A DNA stretch of 64,000 bases from CAZOJJ01 sp964580105 (GTDB lineage Bacteria; Bacteroidota; Rhodothermia; Rhodothermales; Rubricoccaceae). Where the stretch lies: positions 1 to 64,000 of the forward strand of contig CAZOJJ010000001.1 in the NCBI GenBank assembly GCA_964580105.1, given 5' to 3'. Below the pieces are notes generated by a model. It made no database searches. It saw nothing but the letters and a program-made list of their open reading frames with translations, and had not been told where the DNA came from. Shown one piece after another: positions 1 through 7,775 of this stretch. The position numbers were made by a program, and so were the translations under genes. Each line of letters opens with the position of its first letter. The first letter of the stretch is position 1.

Positions 1-574
1 TCTTCCCGTGCTCCACGAGCTGCGCCACGTACTCGCGGAACAGGGAGAACGGCGGGTTGGTGACGACGATGTCGGCCTCGTTGAGGAACGCGACGCACTC
101 GGCGCTGCGGAAGTCGCCGCCGGGGTAGGGGTCGTTGCCCTTGAGGGCGATGCGGGCGGCCTTGTTGCGCTGGAGGAAAAGCTCGACGTCGGTCACGTTC
201 GCCGCGCCGTCGCCGTCCTCGTCCTTCACGTGGTCGAGGACGACGGCCAGGGCCTTGGGCTTCCGGCGCGTGCCGTTGCCCTCGTTGTATTCGGGGAAGA
301 GGGTGTACTGCCCGGCGATGGGGGAGCCGTCGTAGCTGGTGGCGATGAGCTTCTTGAGGCCGAGCTTGTTGAAGTTGGCGGCGAAGTACTTGAAGAAGTT
401 GCTCTCGAAGGGGTCGTCGCAGTTGCAGTAGACGACCTTGCCCCGGAAGGTGTCGGGGTCGAATTCGAGGTAGGCCTCGATTTCCTTCTGGATGTCAACG
501 TACTGGGTGTAAAATTCGTCCTTTTTGGCAACTTTGGCGGTGTGCAGGTTTCGGTTTAACGGCTTGCTCGGCAT
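1..574 (-). CDS. EcoRI-family adenine-specific DNA methyltransferase, N-terminal part (cut by window edge)
   Basis: The gene starts at the ATG complementary to 572-574 and runs off the left edge, leaving 191 codons. The visible protein has FYTQYVDIQKEIEAYL near residue 21, CNCDDPFESNFFKYF near residue 50 and the methyltransferase motif TNPPFSLFREY at residues 172-182. The NPPF tetrad at 173-176 is the N-PP-F/Y catalytic motif of N6-adenine methyltransferases. This order matches the EcoRI modification methylase family, which transfers a methyl group from S-adenosylmethionine to adenine. The specificity cannot be read from the sequence. A partner endonuclease, if there is one, lies outside the window or is absent. 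Confidence 0.9.
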   Translation of the reverse strand, partial: MPSKPLNRNLHTAKVAKKDEFYTQYVDIQKEIEAYLEFDPDTFRGKVVYCNCDDPFESNFFKYFAANFNKLGLKKLIATSYDGSPIAGQYTLFPEYNEGNGTRRKPKALAVVLDHVKDEDGDGAANVTDVELFLQRNKAARIALKGNDPYPGGDFRSAECVAFLNEADIVVTNPPFSLFREYVAQLVEHGK

Positions 575-640
575 TCTTCGCGCGGGAGGATCGTACGTCG
601 CCCCTGAGTATACTGACCGGGCACGGATGCGGGCCACCGG

Positions 641-1837
641 CTACGGCCGCGCACCCCGCCGAGCGCCCGGCGCCAGCGCGCGCCGCGCCAGGACGAGGGC
701 GGCCGCGACGCAGCTCCCGAACAGGAAGCCCTCGACGCCGCCCAGGACCACCTGCGTGGTGTGGCCGAAGTGGACCTCGCCGAAGAGCCGTCCCAGGGCG
801 TCGAGCTGGAGCCGCGAGCCGTCGAACGAGCGGGCCAGCAGCACGAGGCTCCCGCCCATGAGGCGGCCGCCGGCGGCGGGGATGAGCGCCCCGGCCACCG
901 CCCCCGCGACGCCGGCTCCCAGGACGGGCCGCCAGCGTGGAGCGGCATCGGGGCCGCCGAGCCGCGCGCCGAGGGCGAGGGCGGCGCCGAGCGCGGCCCC
1001 CTCCAGTCCTCCGGTGATTCCGGCGGGCGCCCGCCCGAAGAGGAGGTGGAAGGCGTCCACCCCGAGCAGCTTCGTGCCCCCGCCCACGAGCAGGCCGCCG
1101 AGGGCGGCGCCGGCGACGTTCCACCGCAGCGCGCGGTGCCTGACCCACCCCACCGCCGCCATGCCGAAGCTCACGCCCGCACCGCCCACGAGGCCCACGA
1201 GCACGTTGAGGCTGAGGAGCACGAGGAGGACGGAGGCGGTGCCCAGCCCGGCGTCGGCGGGGGCGTAGGCGAGGGCGGACCCGTAGAGGAGCCCCCCGAG
1301 CACACCGGCGAAGCCGCCGCCGAGCGCCCCGGCGGCGCCCCACAGCGCGGCGGCCTGCAGGGAAGACGGCCGAGTCGTCTCCGTCGGGAGGCCTCTGCCG
1401 TCCGACTCGGCTCGCCGAACGCGCCCGCCGTCCGGCGGAGGCGCCCCCCCCACGGAGCCGCCGAGGCGGCCCGCCTCGGGCGGAGCCGGGCCGCCGTCGG
1501 TGGCCGCCGGAGGAACGGCCTCGACCGACCCGATGAAGCGGTAGCCGTAGCGCGGCACCGTCTCGATGTAGCGGGGGTTGGCGGCGTCGTCGCCGAGCTG
1601 CCGGCGGACGTCCTTGATGCACTGCGTGAGCGCGCCGTCGCTCACGACGACATCGCCCCACACCTCGGCAAAGAACCGGTCCTTCTCGACGAGCCGCCCG
1701 TGCTCCCGCACCAGGAGCACGAGGGCGTCGAAGTAGCGGGCGTTGAGGTCGATCCGCTCGCCCCTCCGCCAGAGCTGCCGGTTGGGAGCATCGAGGAGGA
1801 AGTCGTCGAACCGGTACCTCAGCGCGGTCTCAGCCAT
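641..1837 (-). CDS. Membrane-anchored winged-helix (CadC/ToxR-like) transcriptional regulator
   Basis: About 398 aa. Residues 5-106 form an OmpR/PhoB-type winged helix, with FDDFLLDAPNRQLWRRGE at the N-terminus and the closing YIETVPRYGYRFIG typical of this fold. A low-complexity linker follows, then a C-terminal half of glycine/alanine/leucine-rich hydrophobic stretches that look like several membrane segments. One-component regulators of this type bind DNA from the membrane. Here the usual periplasmic sensor or TPR domain is replaced by a multi-pass membrane region. A GTG six bases upstream (1841-1843) is an alternative start. The gene is divergent from the membrane-protein gene at 1951, a plausible target, but that link is inference. 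Confidence 0.85.
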   Translation of the reverse strand: MAETALRYRFDDFLLDAPNRQLWRRGERIDLNARYFDALVLLVREHGRLVEKDRFFAEVWGDVVVSDGALTQCIKDVRRQLGDDAANPRYIETVPRYGYRFIGSVEAVPPAATDGGPAPPEAGRLGGSVGGAPPPDGGRVRRAESDGRGLPTETTRPSSLQAAALWGAAGALGGGFAGVLGGLLYGSALAYAPADAGLGTASVLLVLLSLNVLVGLVGGAGVSFGMAAVGWVRHRALRWNVAGAALGGLLVGGGTKLLGVDAFHLLFGRAPAGITGGLEGAALGAALALGARLGGPDAAPRWRPVLGAGVAGAVAGALIPAAGGRLMGGSLVLLARSFDGSRLQLDALGRLFGEVHFGHTTQVVLGGVEGFLFGSCVAAALVLARRALAPGARRGARP

Positions 1838-1950
1838 GCTCACGGAGATCTCAGACGGTGCTCACGCCGCTCACACGGCCCGCCCGGAAGTTACGCCGCA
1901 CCGGGCCTCGCCCCCCACGTTCACCCATGACCAACCACGGAGACAAGACA

Positions 1951-2529
1951 ATGGAAGCCAACATGAAACACGGCGCCGGACGGCGCTGGAGCCCCTGGAG
2001 GATAGCGGGCTGGTCCGCCGCCGCGCTCATACTGCTGCTGCCCCTGCTCACCGGAGCACCGTGGACGGTGGGCGACTACGTGTTCGCCGCCGTCCTCCTC
2101 CTCGGCGTCGGCCTTCCCTTCGACCTGGTCATGAGGAAGGCGGACAGCGCCGCGTACCGGGCCGCGTCCGGCCTCGGCCTTGCGGCGGGCCTGCTCCTCG
2201 TGTGGGTGAACGGGGCCGTCGGGATCCTCGGGTCCGAGGACAACGACGCCAACCTGCTGTACTTCGGCGTCCTCGCCATCGGCTTCGTCGGTGCCCTCCT
2301 CGCGCGCTTCCGGCCCCGCGGGATGGCCTACGCGATGGCCGCGACGGCGCTCGCGCAGACGGCGGTCGCCGTGGGCGCCCTCGTCGCCGGGTGGGGCGGG
2401 CCGGAGAGCGGCCCCTTCGAGGTCGTGGCGGGGAACGGGTTCTTCGTCGCGCTGTGGGCCGGATCGGCCGCGCTGTTCCGCAAGGCGGCACAGCGGCCTC
2501 CCTCCTCGCCCGAAGCCCCGACGCCCTGA
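1951..2529 (+). CDS. Multi-pass membrane protein, conserved hypothetical
   Basis: 192 aa, mostly hydrophobic, with about five predicted membrane segments (for example ALILLLPLLTG, YVFAAVLLLGVGL and ASGLGLAAGLLLVWV). No catalytic motif is visible. The start at 1951 was chosen because GGAGA lies seven bases upstream (1939-1943). Longer in-frame starts at 1927 and 1858 would add an arginine/proline-rich leader that reaches into the divergent promoter region. It is divergent from the membrane-bound winged-helix regulator. The function is unknown. Confidence 0.75.
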   Translation: MEANMKHGAGRRWSPWRIAGWSAAALILLLPLLTGAPWTVGDYVFAAVLLLGVGLPFDLVMRKADSAAYRAASGLGLAAGLLLVWVNGAVGILGSEDNDANLLYFGVLAIGFVGALLARFRPRGMAYAMAATALAQTAVAVGALVAGWGGPESGPFEVVAGNGFFVALWAGSAALFRKAAQRPPSSPEAPTP

Positions 2530-2583
2530 CGGCGCCAGGCTCCCCTTCCTCTCCCGACGACGACTCGCACGCAAGCCCTCCTT

Positions 2584-2791
2584 TTCAACGGCTTCACGTA
2601 CTTCAACGGCTTCACGTACTTCAACGGCTTCACGTACNNNNNNNNNNNNNNNNNNNNNNNNNNNNNNNNNNNNNNNNNNNNNNNNNNNNNNNNNNNNNNN
2701 NNNNNNNNNNNNNNNNNNNNNNNNNNNNNNNNNNNNNTTCAACGGCTTCACGTACTTCAACGGCTTCACGTACTTCAACGGCTTCACGTAC
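2584..2791. repeat. 18-bp tandem repeat array around a 100-N gap
   Basis: Three exact copies of TTCAACGGCTTCACGTAC occupy 2584-2637, exactly 100 N follow (2638-2737), and three more exact copies occupy 2738-2791. The array is intergenic, between the membrane-protein gene ending at 2529 and the aquaporin start at 2935. The last 54 bases before the gap equal the first 54 after it, so the true copy number is unknown. Confidence 0.95.
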
Positions 2792-2899
2792 GAGACTCCG
2801 TGGGCCCGCCTCGTGCCGCTGCGCCACGAGGCGGCCTCGGCGGCGGGGCCAACCGCTGCGGAATCAACGCGAGGCGTAGGACGGAATCGCCGGGCGGGA

Positions 2900-2907
2900 T
2901 ACCTTCC
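2900..2907 (+). promoter_or_regulatory. Candidate -7 promoter box (TACCTTCC) of the aquaporin gene
   Basis: TACCTTCC fits the TAnnTT core of Bacteroidota-type -7 elements and ends 28 bases before the aquaporin ATG. No clear -33 element was identified. It is supported mainly by recurrence of the pattern at other genes in the window. Confidence 0.35.
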
Positions 2908-2934
2908 GGACTCCTCACCCACCGGCTTTCCGCC

Positions 2935-3597
2935 ATGCTTCCCAAACTGCTCACCGAGTTCATCGGAACGTTCTTCCTCGTCCTCACCATCGGCCTGACA
3001 GTCCTGATCGGGACCGAGTTCGCGCCCATCGCCATCGGATGCGTGCTCATGGTGATGGTGTACATGGGCGGCCACATCTCCGGCGCGCACTACAACCCGG
3101 CCGTGACGCTGGCCGTCTGGCTCCGCGGCCGGGTCGGCAGCACCGAGGGCGGTTTCTACATCGCCGCGCAGCTGGCCGCCGCGCTCGTGGCCGCGCTCGT
3201 CGTCTACCTCGTCAACGACCGCACGCTGGACGTGGCCCCGGCGGCGGAGACCTCGCTCTTCGAGTTCTTCCTGCTGGAGCTGCTCTTCACCTTCGCCCTC
3301 GCCCTCGTCGTCCTCAACGTGGCCACGGCCCGCGCGACGGAAGGCAACAGCTACTACGGCCTCGCCATCGGCTTCACCGTCCTGGCCGGCGCGTTCGCGG
3401 CCGGACCGATCTCGGGCGGCGCGTTCAACCCGGCCGTCGCCCTCGGCCCCATCGTGGTCGACGCGCTCCTCGGCGACGGCAGCTCGCTCGGCGGGCTGTG
3501 GGTGTACCTCGTGGCGTGCTTCGCCGGGGGCGCGCTCGCCGCCTTCGTGTTCAACGCGCAGCACCCGGGCGAGGCGCGCGGGCCCGCCGAGGGCTGA
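2935..3597 (+). CDS. MIP-family aquaporin / glycerol channel
   Basis: 220 aa membrane channel of the major intrinsic protein family, which passes water or small solutes through the inner membrane. Both hallmark NPA boxes are present: GAHYNPAVTLA at residues 50-60 and GGAFNPAVALG at 161-171. Six hydrophobic helices surround them, and the length is normal for the family. The start is MLPKLLTEF at 2935; an in-frame upstream extension to 2800 is arginine/glycine-rich and unlike a channel N-terminus. Whether it conducts water only or also glycerol cannot be decided by eye. The 18-bp repeat array ends 144 bases upstream. Confidence 0.93.
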   Translation: MLPKLLTEFIGTFFLVLTIGLTVLIGTEFAPIAIGCVLMVMVYMGGHISGAHYNPAVTLAVWLRGRVGSTEGGFYIAAQLAAALVAALVVYLVNDRTLDVAPAAETSLFEFFLLELLFTFALALVVLNVATARATEGNSYYGLAIGFTVLAGAFAAGPISGGAFNPAVALGPIVVDALLGDGSSLGGLWVYLVACFAGGALAAFVFNAQHPGEARGPAEG

Positions 3598-3691
3598 CGC
3601 CGGTTTCGCCTCGGGATTGTTTCGGAAGGGGCTGAGCCCTACTCTTGTTCCAACGCCTTTCCTCGCTCCCTTCCACCAGCCTTCCTGCGTC

Positions 3692-4111
3692 ATGAACGCG
3701 AAATGGGCCCCCTACGCCCCGCTCGTCCTCCGCGTCGTCTTCGGCGGCTCGATGGCGGCGCACGGCATCAGCAAGTTCACGGGCGGCATCGAGAACACGG
3801 CCGGGTTCCTCGGCAGCCTCGGGATTCCGGCGCCGGGCCTGATGGCCTGGGTCGTGGCCCTCCTCGAAACCGTCGGCGGGCTGATGATCGTGGCCGGCGC
3901 CTTCACGGCCATCGTGAGCGCGCTGCTCATCGTCAACATGCTCGTGGCGATGTTCACGGTGCACTGGAGCAACGGCTTCTTCTTCACGAACCAGCCGGGC
4001 CCGGGCATCGAGGTGAACCTGCTCTTCATCGCGGGCTTCCTGGCGCTCATCCTGGGCGGCGCGGGCGCCTACTCCTTCGACGGCTCCCGGACCCGGCCGG
4101 CGGCCACCTAG
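3692..4111 (+). CDS. DoxX family membrane protein
   Basis: 139 aa with four hydrophobic segments. The DoxX pattern is visible: LVLRVVFGGSMAAHGISKF near the N-terminus and a central LLETVGGLMIVAGAFT. DoxX/YphA-type proteins are small inner-membrane proteins of poorly defined, redox-related role. The start at 3692 (MNAKWAPYAP) was preferred over 3617 because the longer form adds a non-membrane leader. A TACTCTTG box at 3650-3657 may be its promoter, and a strong hairpin follows at 4146-4187. Confidence 0.88.
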   Translation: MNAKWAPYAPLVLRVVFGGSMAAHGISKFTGGIENTAGFLGSLGIPAPGLMAWVVALLETVGGLMIVAGAFTAIVSALLIVNMLVAMFTVHWSNGFFFTNQPGPGIEVNLLFIAGFLALILGGAGAYSFDGSRTRPAAT

Positions 4112-4145
4112 GGTTTCGACGCGCCCTGCTCCCGAAAGGACGCGG

Positions 4146-4187
4146 CCGGCCCCTCCCCCGGCGATCCCTGCTCGGGGGAGGGGCCGG
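4146..4187. terminator. Bidirectional hairpin terminator
   Basis: A perfect 15-bp inverted repeat (4146-4160 against 4173-4187, CCGGCCCCTCCCCCG) with a 12-base loop lies between the convergent DoxX and cupin genes. There is no T tract, so rho-independent function is inferred from position and stem strength. Confidence 0.7.
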
Positions 4188-4202
4188 ATGCCTCGTTCCG
4201 GC

Positions 4203-4562
4203 TCACCCCTCCTCGCGCCCGGCGGCCTCGGGGCTGAAGGCGGGCACGCACACGGCCCAGTACTCGGCTTCGGCGTCGAAGGGGTTGCTGTAGCGGATCC
4301 GCTCGCCGGCCCGGCAGAGCACGGTCTCCCCCGCCGCCACGTCGAGGTGGCCGCCCTCGTGCTCGACGCGCACCGCGCCCCGGACGACGATGGTGACTTC
4401 GTCGAAGGCGGGCGTCTGGAACGGCTCGTCCCAGCCGGGCGGAGCCGTCATGCGCGCCACGCTGACGGCCTCGGTGCCGGTGTGCACGCGGCCGACGTAC
4501 TCTTCGATGCGCTTGCCGCCCGGAACGGAGAGGCGGGTGGGGGCGGTGACGTGCCGGGGCAT
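4203..4562 (-). CDS. Cupin-domain protein
   Basis: 119 aa single-domain cupin. The double-stranded beta-helix signature is visible in the stretch FDEVTIVVRGAVRVEHEGG followed by AAGETVLCRAGERIRY. Cupins bind metals or small ligands, and nothing here identifies the substrate. MPRHVTAPTRL at 4562 was chosen as start because a TATCTTGG promoter-like box lies 32 bases upstream; a longer ORF to 4664 would cover that box. Confidence 0.8.
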   Translation of the reverse strand: MPRHVTAPTRLSVPGGKRIEEYVGRVHTGTEAVSVARMTAPPGWDEPFQTPAFDEVTIVVRGAVRVEHEGGHLDVAAGETVLCRAGERIRYSNPFDAEAEYWAVCVPAFSPEAAGREEG

Positions 4563-4593
4563 GACAGGATGGGCGGGGTCGCGGGGCCGGCGT

Positions 4594-4602
4594 CCAAGAT
4601 AC
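4594..4602 (-). promoter_or_regulatory. Candidate promoter box GTATCTTGG of the cupin gene
   Basis: On the minus strand the sequence reads GTATCTTGGACGCC. The same CTATCTTGGACGG word precedes the isoaspartyl peptidase gene (29207-29215) at almost the same distance from its ATG. The core TAtcTTGG matches a Bacteroidota -7 element. Confidence 0.45.
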
Positions 4603-4755
4603 CGGCTGCCACGCTGGCCGAGGACCCGGCCGGGCCTCAGGGCGATCCCCAACGTTCGCGGCACCGCGCTCGGCTGGAACGGGGGTTGTTCGATCCCCCC
4701 GCGCGTGACGCCGTGTCACGCTGCCTCTCTCCAACACGCTCTTCCCCGATCCGCC

Positions 4756-4857
4756 ATGATCCACTTCGCGCTGGAGATCGCCCCCGCCGTCGCCCTTCTC
4801 GCGGCCATGCTGCACGTCTCGCCCCGCCGCCCCCGGCTGATCCCGCGCTCGGTCTGA
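4756..4857 (+). CDS. Possible 33-aa membrane peptide
   Basis: A short ORF starting with MIHFALEIAPAVALLAAML has one hydrophobic helix followed by a basic tail (RRPRLIPR). It ends directly before a 16-bp hairpin, as a real small gene would. There is no homology that can be recognised by eye, and the upstream 190 bases contain no other gene. It may be a genuine small membrane protein or chance. Confidence 0.35.
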   Translation: MIHFALEIAPAVALLAAMLHVSPRRPRLIPRSV

Positions 4858-4875
4858 ATACCCTGGCGGAGTCTG

Positions 4876-4914
4876 CGCGCGCCCCGGCCCTCGTTCGCAG
4901 GGTCGGGGCGCGCG
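4876..4914. terminator. Bidirectional hairpin terminator
   Basis: A 16-bp stem (4876-4891 against 4899-4914, one G-T pair) with a 7-base loop sits between the small ORF on the plus strand and the 3' end of the TonB-receptor remnant on the minus strand. Confidence 0.7.
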
Positions 4915-4931
4915 TGGTTCGGGGCGGTCGG

Positions 4932-5957
4932 TCAGACGCCGAGCCGCAGCCCGAGGCGGACCTGCCGGGGCTGCCCGTAGAAGAGCGGATGGCGCGACGA
5001 CGACGCCCCGCCGACGTTGACCGGGCCGCCGGTGTACGCGCGGTACTGGAACGCGAAGGCCTCGGGGGAGCGCACGGCATCGAGGGCGGCCCGGCCCGAC
5101 GCTGAGGCGAGGAAGCCGTCCACTCCTGGACGTAGCCCGCGTAGTAGATCGGCTGGTAGGGCGCCACGTTGCGGTTGGTCCCCTCGCCGAAGGCGTCCAC
5201 GTCCTGGTCGTCCACCTCGTTGAGGCCGAGGAAGTCGTACCCGTAGTAGGTGTAGCTGCTGCCGCCGGCGGCCCGCATGGCCTCGAAGGAGAGCTGGTCG
5301 TAGCGGGTGACGCCGCCTTCGGGGATGCCCGCCGCCGAGGACTCGGCGTGGCCGTCGGCGTGGAAGCGGGCGAGCTGGCCGGCGGTGATGGTGAAGAAGC
5401 GGCGGTTCTGCTGCTCGTACTCCCCGCCGAACTCCACCTGGTGGACGCCGAGCGTTACCTCGGTGCGGCCCGTGAGTTGGAGCGTCGTGGTGTGCGCCTT
5501 CTGGTACTGCGCGGCCACCTCGCCGGGGAGGGCGAAGAGACCGTAGGCGCCGCCGAGGGCGAACGAGCCGTCACTCGCTCGCTGCACGTACCCGTCAGGG
5601 GTCGCATGCACGTAGCGCGCCGCCGTCGCGTTGACCGGGTCGTCTATGTCGCCGTAGCGGAGGGCGTCGGCGAGGTCGTCGGAAAACCCGAGGGGGTAGC
5701 GGACGGCGTCCCGGCGCTGGTAGTCCAGGCCGAGGTAGTAGGAGGCCGTCGGCGAGAGGCGGTGGCGGAACGTGCCGTAGAGGCGGCCGGCATCGCGCTC
5801 GGACTCGTAGAGACGGTCGTGGTTGAAGAGGAGGGCGCCGTAGCGCTCGGCCGGCGTAGCGGCGCGCGCTCCCGGTCCAGCGCGCCGCCGAGGCGCACCG
5901 GGATGCGGGTGAAGGCTGCGAAACAAACCCACGTCTCCGCATCCCTTCGAGGTACAC
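4932..5957 (-). pseudogene. Decayed TonB-dependent outer-membrane receptor
   Basis: From about 5870 down to 5130 one minus-strand frame encodes outer-membrane receptor barrel sequence: LLFNHDRLYESERDAGR, FRHRLSPTASYYLGLDYQ, LQLTGRTEVTLGVHQVEFG, and finally YYAGYVQEW. At about 5125 the reading shifts to another frame, which carries only the last barrel strands (GGPVNVGGASSSRHPLFYG, then QVRLGLRLGV and a stop at 4932). The signal peptide, plug and TonB box are missing, and the junction skips the middle of a normal receptor barrel. A truncation plus an internal deletion/frameshift is therefore the best reading. An assembly error could mimic part of this but not the missing N-terminus. Confidence 0.75.
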
Positions 5958-6009
5958 CGGACCGCCCTACCACCGTCTTTGCCCATTCGCCTTCGGCGTC
6001 CCCGAAAAC

Positions 6010-6042
6010 GCGCGCGCCCCGCCGGGGAGACGGGGCGCGCGC
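6010..6042 (-). terminator. Hairpin terminator of lysine aminotransferase
   Basis: A perfect 12-bp inverted repeat (6010-6021 against 6031-6042, GCGCGCGCCCCG) with a 9-base loop begins 16 bases after the lat stop codon. On the minus strand a short CGTTTTCGGGG follows. Confidence 0.7.
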
Positions 6043-6057
6043 TCGGAAAACCGGGGC

Positions 6058-7413
6058 CTACGCTTCGAGCACGTCCTGGAGCGCCCGCTCCAGCACGGCC
6101 AGCCCCGCATCCACCTCCTCCGGCGTGATGCAGAGCGAGGGGCGGAAGCGGACGGAGCGCGGCCCGCAGCCGAGCACGACGGCGCCGTGCTCGTAGGTCT
6201 TCGCGAGGACGGCGTTGCGCGTGGCGGTGTCGGCCAGGTCGAAGGCGCACATCAGCCCGAGGCCGCGCGGGTTCGTGACGCCCTCGAAGCGCTCGGCGAG
6301 GCCGCGCACCCGCCCGAGCAGGTGCGCCCCCGTCTCGCGCGCGTTGGCGACGAGGTCGTCTTCCTCGATCACTTCGAGGATGCGGTCGAAGCGGACCATG
6401 TCCACGAGGTTGCCGCCCCAGGTGGAGTTGATGCGGCTCGACTTCTGGAAGACGTGGTCCTCCACCTCGTCGATGCGGCGGCTTGCGAGGATGCCACACA
6501 CCTGCGCCTTCTTGCCGAAGGCGAGCACGTCCGGCGTGACGCCGAGGCCCTGGTAGGCCCAGAACGAGCCCGTCAGGCCCACGCCCGTCTGGACCTCGTC
6601 GAAGATCAGCAGCGCCTCGTTCTCGTCGGCGAGGTCACGAAGGGCCTGGAGGAACGCGGGGCGGAAGTGGTTGTCGCCGCCCTCGGCCTGGATCGGCTCG
6701 ATGATGATGGCGGCGATGTCGTCCTTGTTGGTGTGGAAGGCGGTCTTGGCGAGGTTGATGGCCATAGCCTCGCGCTCCTCGACGTCCTCCAGGTCGGCCG
6801 GCCCGTTGCACTTCGGGCTGGGGATGCGCGGCCAGTCGAACTTGGGAAAGAGGGCGACCTTGTTGGGGTCGGTGTTCGTGAGCGACATGGTGTAGCCGCT
6901 CCGGCCGTGGAAGGCCTGCTCGAAGTGGAGCACCTGCTGCCCGCGCTCGGAGGTGTACCCCTTCTGCCAGTTCTTGCGCACCTTCCAGTCGAACGCCGTC
7001 TTGAGGGCGTTCTCGACGGCGAGGGCGCCCCCGGCGATGAAGAAGGCGTGGGGCAGCTCCTCCGGGATGCCGACGCGCTCGAAGGTGCCGAGGAAGCGGG
7101 CGAAGTGGGCCGTGTAGATGTCGGAGTTGGCCACCTTGTTGAGCGCGGCGTCCATGAGCCGGGCGCGGAACGCCTCGGCGGCCTCGCCCTCGCCCGCCAG
7201 CTTCGGGTGGTTCATCCCGAGCGGGTTCGAGGCGTAGAACGTGAAGAGGTCGAGGTACGTCCGGCCGGTGACGGCGTCGCGGAGGTAGACCCCCTCGCTC
7301 TCGGTCATGTCGAGGACGAGCGGGTAGCCGTCGGTGAGGAGGTGGCGGCCGAGGGTGTCGCGGACGGACTCGGGGCTCGGGAGGGCGCGGTCGGGCAGCG
7401 CGGTAACGGGCAT
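6058..7413 (-). CDS. lat: L-lysine 6-aminotransferase (lysine epsilon-aminotransferase)
   Basis: 451 aa class-III PLP aminotransferase. The family marker motifs are FYASNPLGMNHPKL (59-72), IIIEPIQAEGGDNHF (236-250), FDEVQTGVGLTGSFWAYQ (271-288) and the PLP-lysine region LAFGKKAQVCG (298-308). These match the Lat family, which moves the epsilon-amino group of L-lysine to 2-oxoglutarate, giving allysine (which cyclises to piperideine-6-carboxylate). The length is typical and the frame intact. A palindromic repeat and a TATCTTCG box lie 80-240 bases upstream. No neighbour continues the pathway, so a role in lysine breakdown is inferred from the family. Confidence 0.93.
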   Translation of the reverse strand: MPVTALPDRALPSPESVRDTLGRHLLTDGYPLVLDMTESEGVYLRDAVTGRTYLDLFTFYASNPLGMNHPKLAGEGEAAEAFRARLMDAALNKVANSDIYTAHFARFLGTFERVGIPEELPHAFFIAGGALAVENALKTAFDWKVRKNWQKGYTSERGQQVLHFEQAFHGRSGYTMSLTNTDPNKVALFPKFDWPRIPSPKCNGPADLEDVEEREAMAINLAKTAFHTNKDDIAAIIIEPIQAEGGDNHFRPAFLQALRDLADENEALLIFDEVQTGVGLTGSFWAYQGLGVTPDVLAFGKKAQVCGILASRRIDEVEDHVFQKSSRINSTWGGNLVDMVRFDRILEVIEEDDLVANARETGAHLLGRVRGLAERFEGVTNPRGLGLMCAFDLADTATRNAVLAKTYEHGAVVLGCGPRSVRFRPSLCITPEEVDAGLAVLERALQDVLEA

Positions 7414-7493
7414 GGATAAGGGGAGGATGAGGTTGGAACGTTCGGTCTGGAGGAGGCGGATTCTTTCCCGGCCTCGAGTTCCCCCTTCCCTCT

Positions 7494-7603
7494 GTCATCC
7501 TGAGCGAAGGATCTTCGTCCGGGTTGCCGGTAGCCCGACGGGACCACCGTCGCACCGCAGCTAGATCCGCTAGATCCTTCGTCGCTCCGCTCCTCAGGAT
7601 GAC
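7494..7603. repeat. REP-like palindromic intergenic element (copy 1)
   Basis: The left arm GTCATCCTGAGCGAAGGATCT (7494-7514, written here as one 21-base arm split GTCATCCTGAG + CGAAGGATCT) is matched in reverse complement by 7572-7603, which carries an 11-base insertion. The middle contains a short duplication (CTAGATCCG/CTAGATCC). A second copy with similar arms lies at 41393-41488. The surrounding 362-base gap between lat and lipA otherwise holds only a TATCTTCG box for lat (7650-7657) and the lipA promoter box. Confidence 0.8.
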
Positions 7604-7735
7604 GATGGGGAGGAGCGCGGCAGAGCTATGGAAGGAAGTCCTTTCGCCTCGAAGATAGCCAAGGAAACTCCGCGAAGGCGGAGGCGTGGACCCGCCCCGG
7701 CCGCCTCGCCGGGCACGCCCGCCCCCCCCCGTGCG

Positions 7736-7743
7736 TACTTTAA
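7736..7743 (+). promoter_or_regulatory. Candidate -7 promoter box (TACTTTAA) of lipA
   Basis: TACTTTAA matches TAnnTTT and ends 32 bases before the lipA ATG. The context GTGCGTACTTTAAC resembles the dnaX box GTCGGTACTTTGAC. Confidence 0.5.
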
Positions 7744-7775
7744 CCTACCCGTCCGCTGCACGCACGCCCAGGCTC

